NCBI RefSeq assembly: GCF_003966145.1
Contig: NZ_RXNR01000038.1
Coordinates: 1 to 37,823, forward strand
Source of the DNA: Lysinibacillus telephonicus
GTDB taxonomy: Bacteria > Bacillota > Bacilli > Bacillales_A > Planococcaceae
DNA length: 37,823 bases
Direction: 5' to 3'
In this document: piece by piece, positions 1-7,342 of the stretch
Layout: each line of letters starts with the position of its first letter
Numbering within the stretch: the first letter of the stretch is position 1
Notes under the pieces: generated by a model
What the model saw: only the letters and a program-made list of their open reading frames with translations
The model's database searches: none
Told to the model about the DNA's origin: nothing
Made by a program: the position numbers and the translations under genes

Positions 1-120
1 GAAAAGTCTGAAAGTTCGTTACGAAACTTTGCGTTATTCATCTTAATTGAACCGCCGTATACGGAACCGTACGTACGGTGGTGTGAGAGGTCGGGAGTTA
101 ATCACTCCCTCCTACTCGAT
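1..120 (+). mobile_element. Group II intron, 3' end only (domains V and VI), probably class IIC
   Basis: Bases 29-120 fold as the last two domains of a group II intron. Domain V is at about 50-83: the arm ACCGCCGTA pairs perfectly (one G-U) with TACGGTGGT, an upper hairpin TACG-GAAC-CGTA sits on top, and a two-base CG bulge lies on the 3' side. Aligning the G-U wobble with the usual GAGCCGUA form puts CGC, not AGC, at the catalytic triad, which is the hallmark of class IIC. Domain VI is at about 86-120: GGGAGT / ACTCCC with loop TAATC, then CCTACTCGAT with an unpaired A as the likely branch point and an AT end. The reverse transcriptase gene and the 5' part would lie left of the window. The boundary at 120 is inferred from the typical IIC 3' end. 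Confidence 0.85.
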
Positions 121-391
121 TAATTAAGCCCTTTTAAAAGAATATATTAATAAATATTTATTTAATTGAGAATAATAAAATATAATTGGAATATCATACA
201 TTTTATTACTTAATTAGGAAACTTAATAATGTAATAAATCTATATATTAATTGGGATAATTAGGGATTCTATCAGTAGTTTAATTACTAAAAACTCCAGA
301 ATAAATGCTAGTTTATTATTTTTTTAGAATACTTTTTTTGTTCAGCATAATGGATTTATTTGAGGAAAGAGACATGAATTTTCTTAGCGAA
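121..391. other. AT-rich intergenic stretch between intron end and the 431 gene
   Basis: Very AT-rich sequence with no coding region, no tRNA and no strong hairpin. I see nothing in it until the extended -10 promoter near 392. Confidence 0.6.
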
Positions 392-400
392 TGGTATAAT
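392..400 (+). promoter_or_regulatory. Extended -10 promoter of the 113-aa gene
   Basis: TGGTATAAT gives a perfect TATAAT (395-400) preceded by a TGn extension. No good -35 is visible 17 nt upstream, as expected for an extended -10 promoter. It lies about 30 nt before the start codon at 431. Confidence 0.55.
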
Positions 401-430
401 TAGTTAAAAATGTAGAAGGAAGGATATGAA

Positions 431-772
431 ATGATAAATTATAACGGTCGTAAATTTATTTCAATTGAAAATACAAGCAATGGAGAGGTATCTTCCAAAA
501 CTTTATTCGAATATACACAAGATGGAAATATCATCTCAGCTTCATATAGTGGAGGAGAGATTTTAAAGGGTACCTTAATTGGAATTGTAAGAGAAGATAG
601 TTCCTTAGAATTTAGATATAACCATGTCAATGTGAAAAATGAAATTAGAGGCGGAAAATGTATTTCTACACCTGAAATCTTGCCAGATGGGCGAATCAAG
701 TTATATGAAAATTGGAAATGGCTTGATACTGAAGAAACAGAGGGAAGCTCAATTATTGAGGAAGTAATTTAA
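431..772 (+). CDS. Small conserved Bacillales protein, often labelled n-acetylglutamate synthase-like
   Basis: A 113-residue soluble protein preceded by AGGAAGG, 7 nt before ATG. It opens MINYNGRKF and contains NGEVSSKT, a YSGGEI turn, FRYNHVN and [14 protein letters not shown], ending in a W-rich segment and EEVI. I recognise this as a short beta-rich family common in Bacillaceae. It is often annotated as n-acetylglutamate synthase, but it has no acetyltransferase (GNAT) motif and is too short for that enzyme, so the label should not be taken as a function. There is no signal peptide or membrane segment. It is monocistronic: its own promoter at 392-400 and a terminator at 796-831 enclose it. 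Confidence 0.75.
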   Translation: MINYNGRKFISIENTSNGEVSSKTLFEYTQDGNIISASYSGGEILKGTLIGIVREDSSLEFRYNHVNVKNEIRGGKCISTPEILPDGRIKLYENWKWLDTEETEGSSIIEEVI

Positions 773-795
773 TAGTATTGAATATAAGACAGCTA

Positions 796-831
796 GGCGA
801 TTGATTTTTATAGAAAATCAGTCGCTTTTTT
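796..831 (+). terminator. Rho-independent terminator of the 431 gene
   Basis: GCGATTGATTTT pairs with AAAATCAGTCGC across a short TATAG loop (one wobble), followed by six or more T. Confidence 0.85.
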
Positions 832-839
832 AGCTATGT

Positions 840-878
840 ATTTTAAATCGAGCAATCCAGAAGGGGGACTGCCCGATT
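840..878 (-). terminator. Probable terminator of the FAD oxidoreductase gene
   Basis: On the minus strand ATCGGGCA pairs with TGCTCGAT around a 15-nt loop, followed by a weak T run (TTTAAAAT). It lies just past the stop codon at 890 and next to the convergent terminator at 796-831. Confidence 0.55.
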
Positions 879-889
879 CTAAGAGGCTG

Positions 890-2311
890 TTAATTTGCAG
901 GGATTTTAGCGTTTCCCGTAAATTCAATAATATTGTATTCATAGTAGTCTTTTAAAATTTCTTTTTTATCGTCTTGGAACAGTTCGTCTGCAATTGCTGA
1001 AATAAGTTTTGGAATCGCAAAGCGGATGCCTGATAGGGCGGAAGCAGATATACCACAGCTAATTAATGCTGAGTAGTTGAAGGCAAATAGTCCATATAAT
1101 GCAGCCTTTCCTTCTTCACTATTTGGAACAAAAGCAAAGCCACGGGACAAATAAGGGTGTGCATCAATTAATGTATTCGCAATTTCGGGACTAGCTTTAT
1201 AAACGTCGCCCCAACGAGTAATGTATTGCTCTACGGCTTTCAATTCTGGGCGTAACGCAGGGTCAGTAACAAGACCTGTGCTAATAATTAAATAATCAAA
1301 AATAAAGGTCTCATGTGGTGTGCGAACATAAGCACCTTCTTCTGTTTCCTTTACCTCTAGCCAAGGTGAATCAAGGTGCAACTCAAACCCTTCCGATGAA
1401 CTTGCACGGTTAAATGTATCATTTGTCGGGGGTTGATTGATTTTAAAAAAGTGTGCCATTGCTGTATATTTTTCAGCATCGTTTAAAGTATGATAACGTT
1501 CGATAATGCCAGACTGCTCAAGGATACGCATTGGGTTGATCCTAACCATTTCTTTGCGTCGAACAAAAGTATGGACCTCTTTTGCACCCGTTGAAAGTGC
1601 AAAATTCGCGTTATCAAATGCGGATGCGCCGCCCCCAAGAATCCCGACTTTTTTCCCTTTAAGTGTTTCAAAATCTATTGCTTCTGAAGTATGTGCATAT
1701 AGAGATTTAGGGAGAGCCTTTTTAATGATATCCGGCACATGCCATTCGCCGCCGCCTTGAATCCCGGTTGCAAGCACAACTTTACGAGTTAAAATGGAAT
1801 TTGACTTTGCTCCGTTTCCTGATAAGTGCAGTCGATATAATTTTTCTCCAATTGGTTCGATTAATTCAACTTTTACCTCATTTTGAACAGGAAGTTCAAG
1901 CACTTCACGGTACCATTTTAAATAATTCATCCATTCTTCACGCGGAACTTTTTCCATACGATCCCAAGATTCCTGGCCATGCTGAGCAATCCACCAAGAT
2001 TGGAACGTAAGGGAAGGTATTCCTAAGTCAATTGATGGAAGATGTTTTGGCGTTCTTAATGTTACCATTCGTGCATACGTAATCCATGGTCCTTCAATGC
2101 CAGCCGGATTTTCATCCAATATCGTAATGTTTGTAATACGTTCGCGTTTTAATCCAAAGGCAGTGCAAAGTCCGCTTTGACCTCCACCAACTATTGCAAC
2201 GTCGTAAACATGTCCCTCAGTGTGTACAACAGGTTTCACCCAATCAGTTCCGATATGCGAAATATAAGAAAGGTCCCGTCTCACTTGCTCATTTAAATTC
2301 TCTAAACTCAT
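890..2311 (-). CDS. FAD/NAD(P)-dependent oxidoreductase (flavin monooxygenase-like)
   Basis: A 473-residue two-dinucleotide-binding flavoprotein. The FAD Rossmann motif is VAIVGGGQSG (about 38-47) followed by an acidic strand end, ILDEN. A second Rossmann motif, VGILGGGASAFDNA (about 220-235), followed by FVRRKE fits NADPH. The layout resembles N-hydroxylating and Baeyer-Villiger-type monooxygenases, but the substrate is not evident. RBS AGGGAGATG precedes ATG at good spacing. It lies about 360 nt downstream of uraH in the same direction, in a purine-catabolism cluster with no visible uricase, so a role in urate or related oxidation is possible. However, it is not the PHBH-fold HpxO type. It could equally be an unrelated oxidoreductase. 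The cofactor call is firm; the function is unknown. Confidence 0.8.
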   Translation of the reverse strand: MSLENLNEQVRRDLSYISHIGTDWVKPVVHTEGHVYDVAIVGGGQSGLCTAFGLKRERITNITILDENPAGIEGPWITYARMVTLRTPKHLPSIDLGIPSLTFQSWWIAQHGQESWDRMEKVPREEWMNYLKWYREVLELPVQNEVKVELIEPIGEKLYRLHLSGNGAKSNSILTRKVVLATGIQGGGEWHVPDIIKKALPKSLYAHTSEAIDFETLKGKKVGILGGGASAFDNANFALSTGAKEVHTFVRRKEMVRINPMRILEQSGIIERYHTLNDAEKYTAMAHFFKINQPPTNDTFNRASSSEGFELHLDSPWLEVKETEEGAYVRTPHETFIFDYLIISTGLVTDPALRPELKAVEQYITRWGDVYKASPEIANTLIDAHPYLSRGFAFVPNSEEGKAALYGLFAFNYSALISCGISASALSGIRFAIPKLISAIADELFQDDKKEILKDYYEYNIIEFTGNAKIPAN

Positions 2312-2438
2312 ATATCACATCTCCCTTTTGTTTTATGTAACTTTTTCTTACATGGATTTACAGATTTATCTTAACATTTAGAAAATTAACTTTCTTCATC
2401 GGTCCATCTAAAATTAAGACAATGTTTTGTGCGAACTG

Positions 2439-2456
2439 ACTAATGAATCGATTAGT
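2439..2456. promoter_or_regulatory. Inverted repeat upstream of the FAD oxidoreductase (possible operator)
   Basis: ACTAAT-GAATCG-ATTAGT, a 6-bp-arm inverted repeat about 130 nt before the start at 2311. The form resembles TetR-type operators. The remaining intergenic DNA (2312-2639) holds a second small inverted repeat, TTAGTAA-TCAC-TTACTAA (2570-2587), and no readable gene or uricase remnant. Confidence 0.35.
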
Positions 2457-2639
2457 AAACGGAAGAATATCTTACATAATGAGTTAGTGTATAAAGGGTT
2501 ATTGGAAGGTTGTTGCACATAAAAGGGCGTTCAGAAAGCAAAAAATTCTACTAAACTTCCTGTGCATAGTTAGTAATCACTTACTAAACTAAACAGCCTT
2601 ATTCTTTGTGCAGTTAATACAATAATTGTTGATAAAATT

Positions 2640-2663
2640 CCGTCCAAAAAACTTTTTGGACGG
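2640..2663 (-). terminator. Terminator after uraH
   Basis: CCGTCCAAAAA and TTTTTGGACGG form an almost perfect hairpin a few bases beyond the uraH stop. On the minus strand it is followed by AATTTTATC. The stem ends the uraD-uraH transcript and separates it from the oxidoreductase gene. Confidence 0.75.
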
Positions 2664-2670
2664 ACCCCTT

Positions 2671-3027
2671 TTAGCTGCCCCGGTATACTTGGTAGCCCCA
2701 AGGTGTAACGAGTAATGGTATGTGATAATGAGACGGGGTATCTGTCATATTAAAACGGATAGGGATAGTTGTTAAAAAGTTTGGAGTAGGGAGCTGTACT
2801 GACTTTTCCTTGAAGTATTGTTCTACATAAAAAACGAGCTCGTATGTGCCCGGTTTCCAAATTTCGTTTGTCACAAGCTGTTCATCAATACGTCCGTCGG
2901 CATTAGTAATCACCGTTTTTATGAGCTGTTTTGACTCGTCTTCTTGTTGAAAATATAGATCAATCTGTACATTTTGAGCGGGAGTGCCGTGATATAAGTC
3001 GAGAACATGTGTAGACAATGATGGCAT
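2671..3027 (-). CDS. uraH: 5-hydroxyisourate hydrolase (transthyretin-like, PucM/HiuH)
   Basis: A 118-residue cytosolic enzyme that opens 5-hydroxyisourate to OHCU, the second step from urate to allantoin. Family signatures are complete: LSTHVLDLYHGTPA at the N-terminus with the active-site His, the conserved Arg in GRIDEQL, HYHIPLL with the second His, and the C-terminal hallmark tetrapeptide YRGS. The length is normal for the family. It follows uraD by 12 nt in the same transcript, with an AGGAGG site in the gap (minus strand), and has its own terminator at 2640-2663. Catalysis can be inferred with confidence from the conserved motifs. Confidence 0.95.
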   Translation of the reverse strand: MPSLSTHVLDLYHGTPAQNVQIDLYFQQEDESKQLIKTVITNADGRIDEQLVTNEIWKPGTYELVFYVEQYFKEKSVQLPTPNFLTTIPIRFNMTDTPSHYHIPLLVTPWGYQVYRGS

Positions 3028-3039
3028 GGATAGACCTCC

Positions 3040-3546
3040 TTATTCGAGATTTTCAATTATTGCATCGTATCGTATTTTTGCAATTTTATATATTTGTTGT
3101 AGTGCAGTTTGGAACTCTTGTTCAAAAGTAGAAGAAAGACGTTCCTTCATCGCAAGCAGAATATCATTTTTATCTTTTCCCGCTACCGCAATAATGAATG
3201 GAAAATTAAATTTTTCCATGTAGGCATTATTTAATTCTGAAAAAATGTCATATTCCTCAAGTGTAAGTGAATCTAGTCCTGCGCCACTCTGTTCACGTAC
3301 AGAGGACTCGCTCATTTTAATCCGTTTACCAAGCTCTGGGTGTTCTTTAATTAGTGCAAGTTGTGCATCTTCTCCGCTTTGTTCCACAATTTGTTTCATT
3401 GTAGAGAAGGCTGCCTCAATTGACGAAAACGGACGGTTCGTCAAAGCTTTTTTTGCAATCCAAGGAGAATGCTCGAAAATTTCTCCGAAAGTTTTAATAA
3501 ATTCTCCCTCAGTAAAACTATTCAACTTTTCTAAAGTTGCTGCCAT
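3040..3546 (-). CDS. uraD: OHCU decarboxylase (2-oxo-4-hydroxy-4-carboxy-5-ureidoimidazoline decarboxylase)
   Basis: A 168-residue enzyme giving (S)-allantoin from OHCU, the third step after urate oxidation. Motifs seen: FGEIFEHSPWIAKKA near the N-terminus, HPELGKR (catalytic His) at about 70, and NAYMEKFNFPFIIAVAGKDK plus a LAMKERL helix towards the C-terminus, all typical of UraD. In B. subtilis this domain is fused to uricase in PucL. Here it is free-standing and no uricase domain follows. An RBS (GGAGG) lies in the tail of the broken permease just upstream, and the gene is read with uraH. Confidence 0.93.
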   Translation of the reverse strand: MAATLEKLNSFTEGEFIKTFGEIFEHSPWIAKKALTNRPFSSIEAAFSTMKQIVEQSGEDAQLALIKEHPELGKRIKMSESSVREQSGAGLDSLTLEEYDIFSELNNAYMEKFNFPFIIAVAGKDKNDILLAMKERLSSTFEQEFQTALQQIYKIAKIRYDAIIENLE

Positions 3547-3548
3547 TA

Positions 3549-3978
3549 TTAATTGCCTCCTTGAGAGACCATGGATGTCTCTAGTATTTTATCTTTTTTC
3601 ACTTTCTTAGAAACTTTAAATGAAAGAACTAGATTTAAGAAAATTGCAGTTATACTGCCTGTAATCAAGCTGTCGCCAACTAACATTTTTAGTCCTGGCA
3701 GACTTGAGAATGATTCTGGTATGACAGTAGTACCTAATCCTAGTGATACGGAACAAGTGACTACTAATAAGTTATTTTGATTAGAAAAATCAACTGTACT
3801 TTACATTTTAATTCCGGAAGAGATAATCATCCCATACATAACAACAGTAGCGCCGCCTAAAACGGATGTTGGAATAAGTGTGGCAAGTGCTGCGATTTAG
3901 GTATTAATCTAAGCGCCACTAATATAATTCCTGCTGCAATGTAGAGGCAGCTTTAGGTGCACTCATATGTTCATTCAT
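3549..3978 (-). pseudogene. Broken purine (urate/xanthine) permease, PucK/PbuX family
   Basis: Minus-strand remnant of a nucleobase:cation symporter-2 permease. An intact RBS (GGAGG) and start (ATG at 3976-3978, MNEHMSAPKA) are followed at about 3945-3955 by a jump straight into the C-terminal part, AAGIILVAL..LIPK, so roughly 270-300 codons of the usual 430-450 are deleted. One base is then missing near 3895-3900 (IPK/IAALATLIP frame change), and an in-frame TAA stands at 3801-3803 where MLSTVDF is expected. Beyond it NNLLVVTCSVSLGLGTTV and the last helices read open to the stop at 3549-3551. It lies directly before uraD, fitting a former urate permease. Three independent lesions make sequencing error an unlikely explanation. 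Confidence 0.88.
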
Positions 3979-4126
3979 AAAATTTCCTCCATAATTTCGC
4001 AAGATAATATAACTGTTCATGTAATTATTTATCACATAATAAAAAATATTCAGTCAATTGTCTTTAGTTGAAGTGGCTAATTCATTTAAGGACATTTAGG
4101 TAAAGTAACTGAATGTTTTTTGTTGC

Positions 4127-5746
4127 TTACGCATGCTGCTCAATAATTAAATGATTGCGAATCCGAAGTGCTAATCGGAGCTGGAGGGTTACTTCTGGAT
4201 CTTTTAAGTCCTTCTGTAATAAATTGCCGCATTTCTCTATTCGATAAATAACTGTATTACGATGAACATATAGGCGTTTTGCTGTTTCGGAAATTTGGCA
4301 ATGACATTCTAAATATTCATTCAATGTTTCGAATAAAATCATTTGCTCATCCTCAGGCAGTGTAGAAAATGCTTTAAACACCATTCGCTGATAATTCATC
4401 AAATCTGTTTGTGGAATCATTTGTAATAGTTCATTTATTTCTTTCTTTTTATAGAAGGAAATGACACGATTTCTGCTGCGCAATGTTAAAACTGTACTTT
4501 GTGCTTCTTTATAAGCACGTTGAATTTCAGAAAAGTTGTGTGTTTGATTACTTACTCCAAATATCATGTGCAAGTCGAAATATTGGTGTATAGAAGCTTC
4601 GAGCTCTGTAAAGAGTTCTGTTAAAAACAATGTATAGTCAGTATTTGTATCATGCAGTTCATATAGGAAAATTAGCTCGTTGTTTAATGTAAATGAATGA
4701 ATTGGAATTCGTGTTGCCTGTAGAGCTTCCTCACAAAATTTATGGATTTGCTCAATCGTAAAATTAGGCTGGAATGTATACGAAGGTGTTTTTGTTGTTA
4801 CATGTCCGATGATGCATAGATATCCTTGCTGGTATGGTAGTGCAAGCTCCTGTGACATCGCTTTTAAAACAATCAATGAATGACCTTCGTTTTCTAAGAA
4901 GTCGCGTAAATGTTGATTGCGTATATTTCGTTTTTGTTGTTGGAGCGCTTGCTCTTGCATAATGGCAAAAGATAGCACGTTAATTGCCTGATCAATGGTT
5001 AGGCGAGTAATGATGTCTTGTTCATCAATAAATCCTTTAATCATTAGGTAACAATATTTCTCAGTGTTAATATTAATTGGATATAAAGTGTATGCTTCTC
5101 GATCTTGCAATAAAGAAAATGTCCAGACCTTATTTGAAGAAATAGGGTATTGAAATCCGCTGCTAGCCATTTTTTGAATAGTACTTAATGCCGGAATATG
5201 CTGTTGTGCCGAGTACATTGAACGTAGAAAAGGGCTTATTAACTGAACTTCTCTTCCGATAAGAGAGGATAATTGGCGAACAAGTCTTGGTATTCCTTGA
5301 CCATTTAAAATTAATAGAGTGAATTGTCGATGAATATCCATCGCATGTGTTAAAAGGGACGCTTCGCTTTGTAAAATTTTTTCTGTCATCAAAAAGTTAA
5401 TTTGACCTAATGATAGATGCTCAGGTAATTCGATAAAAGGGACATGGAGCTGATTGGCAAGTTGTAAAATATCTTGTGGAATTTCATGTAAGAAACGATT
5501 TTTCTTAATGGCGATACCAGCACAACCAGTTGCGGCCATTTCACGAATTAACTCTTGGAAGAAGTTGTGATTATTCTTTAAATGATATGCTGTCGTAATA
5601 ATTAACTCATTTTGCCGTAAATACGGGATGATATCTGGTGCATCCATCATAGTAATAGAACTAATTTGGCGATATTTACTCTCCTCACCAGCAACTAAAG
5701 AGATCGGTGCTAATTCCTTCTGGGATAACATTTGTAGAATATTCAC
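4127..5746 (-). CDS. pucR: PucR-family transcriptional regulator of purine catabolism
   Basis: A 539-residue cytosolic activator-type regulator. Residues 1-120 match the PucR N-terminal domain (MLSQKELAPISLVAGEE, GCAGIAIKKNR, PFIELPEHLS). The middle is a GGDEF-like/CdaR-type domain with IIGHV and MIFGVSNQ. The C-terminus (about 470-530) is the PucR-type helix-turn-helix CQISETAKRLYVHRNTVIYRI. The start is GTG at 5746, preceded by AAGGAGG with 7-nt spacing. It is divergent from allC across a 341-nt gap that carries a 40-bp-spaced repeat (5894-5956), the likely operator region. In B. subtilis PucR responds to allantoin-pathway intermediates; the same here is inference. No clear terminator is seen downstream. 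Confidence 0.9.
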   Translation of the reverse strand: MNILQMLSQKELAPISLVAGEESKYRQISSITMMDAPDIIPYLRQNELIITTAYHLKNNHNFFQELIREMAATGCAGIAIKKNRFLHEIPQDILQLANQLHVPFIELPEHLSLGQINFLMTEKILQSEASLLTHAMDIHRQFTLLILNGQGIPRLVRQLSSLIGREVQLISPFLRSMYSAQQHIPALSTIQKMASSGFQYPISSNKVWTFSLLQDREAYTLYPININTEKYCYLMIKGFIDEQDIITRLTIDQAINVLSFAIMQEQALQQQKRNIRNQHLRDFLENEGHSLIVLKAMSQELALPYQQGYLCIIGHVTTKTPSYTFQPNFTIEQIHKFCEEALQATRIPIHSFTLNNELIFLYELHDTNTDYTLFLTELFTELEASIHQYFDLHMIFGVSNQTHNFSEIQRAYKEAQSTVLTLRSRNRVISFYKKKEINELLQMIPQTDLMNYQRMVFKAFSTLPEDEQMILFETLNEYLECHCQISETAKRLYVHRNTVIYRIEKCGNLLQKDLKDPEVTLQLRLALRIRNHLIIEQHA

Positions 5747-5893
5747 AAGAAAACCTCCTTTTTGTAAAATGTCTAGCTACTTTGCCTAGTTCTTTAAGGT
5801 TTCAGTTTTCCTTTTGTGTAGGTACAAGGTGACTTCTTAATGGAAGTGTGAACTGCTTAGGAACTAAACAAGGTACTAGCGATTTTCTTTTTA

Positions 5894-5956
5894 TGTTATA
5901 AAAGCTATCATAAAATACGCTAAAAAAATAGTGTGTTATAAAAACTTACATAAAAT
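5894..5956. promoter_or_regulatory. Pair of 23-bp repeats 40 bp apart in the pucR/allC control region
   Basis: Copies at 5894-5916 and 5934-5956 share TGTTATAAAA.CT..CATAAAAT (20 of 23 identical). The first copy is centred on an imperfect palindrome, TTATaAaAGCTaTcATAA (5896-5913). The 40-bp period is close to four helical turns, so two proteins would bind the same face. This suits an operator for PucR between the divergent genes. It does not match the B. subtilis PucR box that I recall, so the assignment is inference. The rest of 5747-6071 shows no gene. Confidence 0.5.
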
Positions 5957-6087
5957 CGATGGAAAATATTCCTTTTTGTTTACATTAACTAAAATTGAGA
6001 AATTTTTTAACACAATTGCCGATGAAGTACAATACCGCTTTTTTTAAAATAGTTATACCGTAACTAACAGAAAAGGTGGTGTCATCT

Positions 6088-7329
6088 ATGAATGAAGTCC
6101 ATGCAACAATTAATGTAAATGAAATTCAAAAGCTGGTGGATTGGCTTGCAGTGTTCGGCGCAACAACTGAAGGTGGCGTGACCAGATTGCTATACTCAAA
6201 AGAGTGGGTCCAGGCACAGCAGTCTTTAAAGAAAAAAATGATAGATTGTGGAATGCAGGTTTATTTTGATAGCGTAGGGAATTTATTTGGAAGAATAGAA
6301 GGTTCACAAGAAAAAGACTCAGTTATATTGACTGGATCACATATTGATACAGTTGTACAAGGTGGAAAATATGATGGCGCCTATGGCATTCTTGCTAGTT
6401 TGCTGGCAGTAAAGCGTTTAGTCGAAAGCAATGGTCAGCCAAAAAAAACAATCGAAGTTGTGTCTCTATGTGAGGAGGAGGGGAGTCGTTTTCCGCTTAC
6501 CTATTGGGGGTCGAAAAATATGATGGGCGACTATTCATTAAAAACAGTTGAAGAAACTACTGATAAAGAAGGAGTTTCATTTATTCAAGCAATGGAAGAT
6601 GCAGGGTTTCCAATAAGCGCTTACAGTTCGAAAAAGCGGTCGGATATTAAACATTTTCTTGAAATTCATATTGAACAAGGTGCAGTGCTGGAAAATAATC
6701 AGTTAGATATTGGCCTGGTTAGTCATATTGTTGGTCAAAAACGATTTACGATTTCGTTAAATGGTCAAAGTAACCATGCAGGTACAACGCCAATGACAGA
6801 GCGAAAAGATGCGATGGTTTGTGCTGCTAATGCCATAAGTAAGCTAACAGCATTAGCGAAAACAACATCCTCATCATTGCGTGTAACAACAGGTCAGATT
6901 GTTGTAAAACCAAATGTTCCAAATGTGATTGCAGGAAATGTCCAATTTACATTAGATATTCGACATCATGAATCGGAGGTTTTAGAAGACTATTGCCACA
7001 AGGCCATGCAACTTGTGCGTACATTAGCGGAAAAAAGCGGGATTCAATTATCTGTTGAAAAATGGACGGATATTACCCCGGTTGGATTGGATACAGCATT
7101 ACACGAATTAATGCGGGACAAAATTTCTTCAAAAGGGCTGAAATATACAACGATGGTGAGTGGTGCAGGTCATGATGCCCAAGTTTTTGGACAGCATTTG
7201 CCAACCACACTGCTTTTCGTACCGAGCAAGAATGGAATCAGTCATTCTCCACTTGAGTATACAAGTCCTGAGCATTTGGAAAATGGTGTATTAGTTTTAA
7301 TGGATTATTTATATCGATTAGCTTATTAA
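6088..7329 (+). CDS. allC: Allantoate amidohydrolase (allantoate deiminase), M20 family
   Basis: A 413-residue metalloenzyme of the M20 family hydrolysing allantoate to ureidoglycine, ammonia and CO2 (PucF in Bacillus). Metal-ligand and catalytic motifs are all present: TGSHIDTVVQGGKYDGAYG, CEEEGSRFP, EIHIEQGAVLE, NHAGTTPMTER and the C-terminal SGAGHDAQ. I start at ATG 6088: AAAGGTGG (6072-6079) is then well spaced, whereas the upstream GTG codons at 6076 and 6079 overlap that RBS. It is the first gene of allC-pucG-allB, with 13-nt and 2-nt gaps, read away from pucR. Related carbamoylases share the fold, but context settles allantoate. Confidence 0.92.
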   Translation: MNEVHATINVNEIQKLVDWLAVFGATTEGGVTRLLYSKEWVQAQQSLKKKMIDCGMQVYFDSVGNLFGRIEGSQEKDSVILTGSHIDTVVQGGKYDGAYGILASLLAVKRLVESNGQPKKTIEVVSLCEEEGSRFPLTYWGSKNMMGDYSLKTVEETTDKEGVSFIQAMEDAGFPISAYSSKKRSDIKHFLEIHIEQGAVLENNQLDIGLVSHIVGQKRFTISLNGQSNHAGTTPMTERKDAMVCAANAISKLTALAKTTSSSLRVTTGQIVVKPNVPNVIAGNVQFTLDIRHHESEVLEDYCHKAMQLVRTLAEKSGIQLSVEKWTDITPVGLDTALHELMRDKISSKGLKYTTMVSGAGHDAQVFGQHLPTTLLFVPSKNGISHSPLEYTSPEHLENGVLVLMDYLYRLAY

Positions 7330-7342
7330 GGAGTGAACTAGG

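Noticed and set aside
1-123. Open reading frame through the intron end (would end in ...HSLLLD)
   Set aside because: The frame covers domains V and VI of the intron. Such frames are often annotated as small hypothetical proteins, but the RNA structure explains the sequence.
2312-2640. Uricase remnant between the oxidoreductase and uraH
   Set aside because: Scanned for uricase-like sequence in this gap and saw none; only inverted repeats and a terminator.
3571-3780. A 69-codon plus-strand reading frame
   Set aside because: It is the antisense of the permease remnant, whose minus-strand translation matches a known family.
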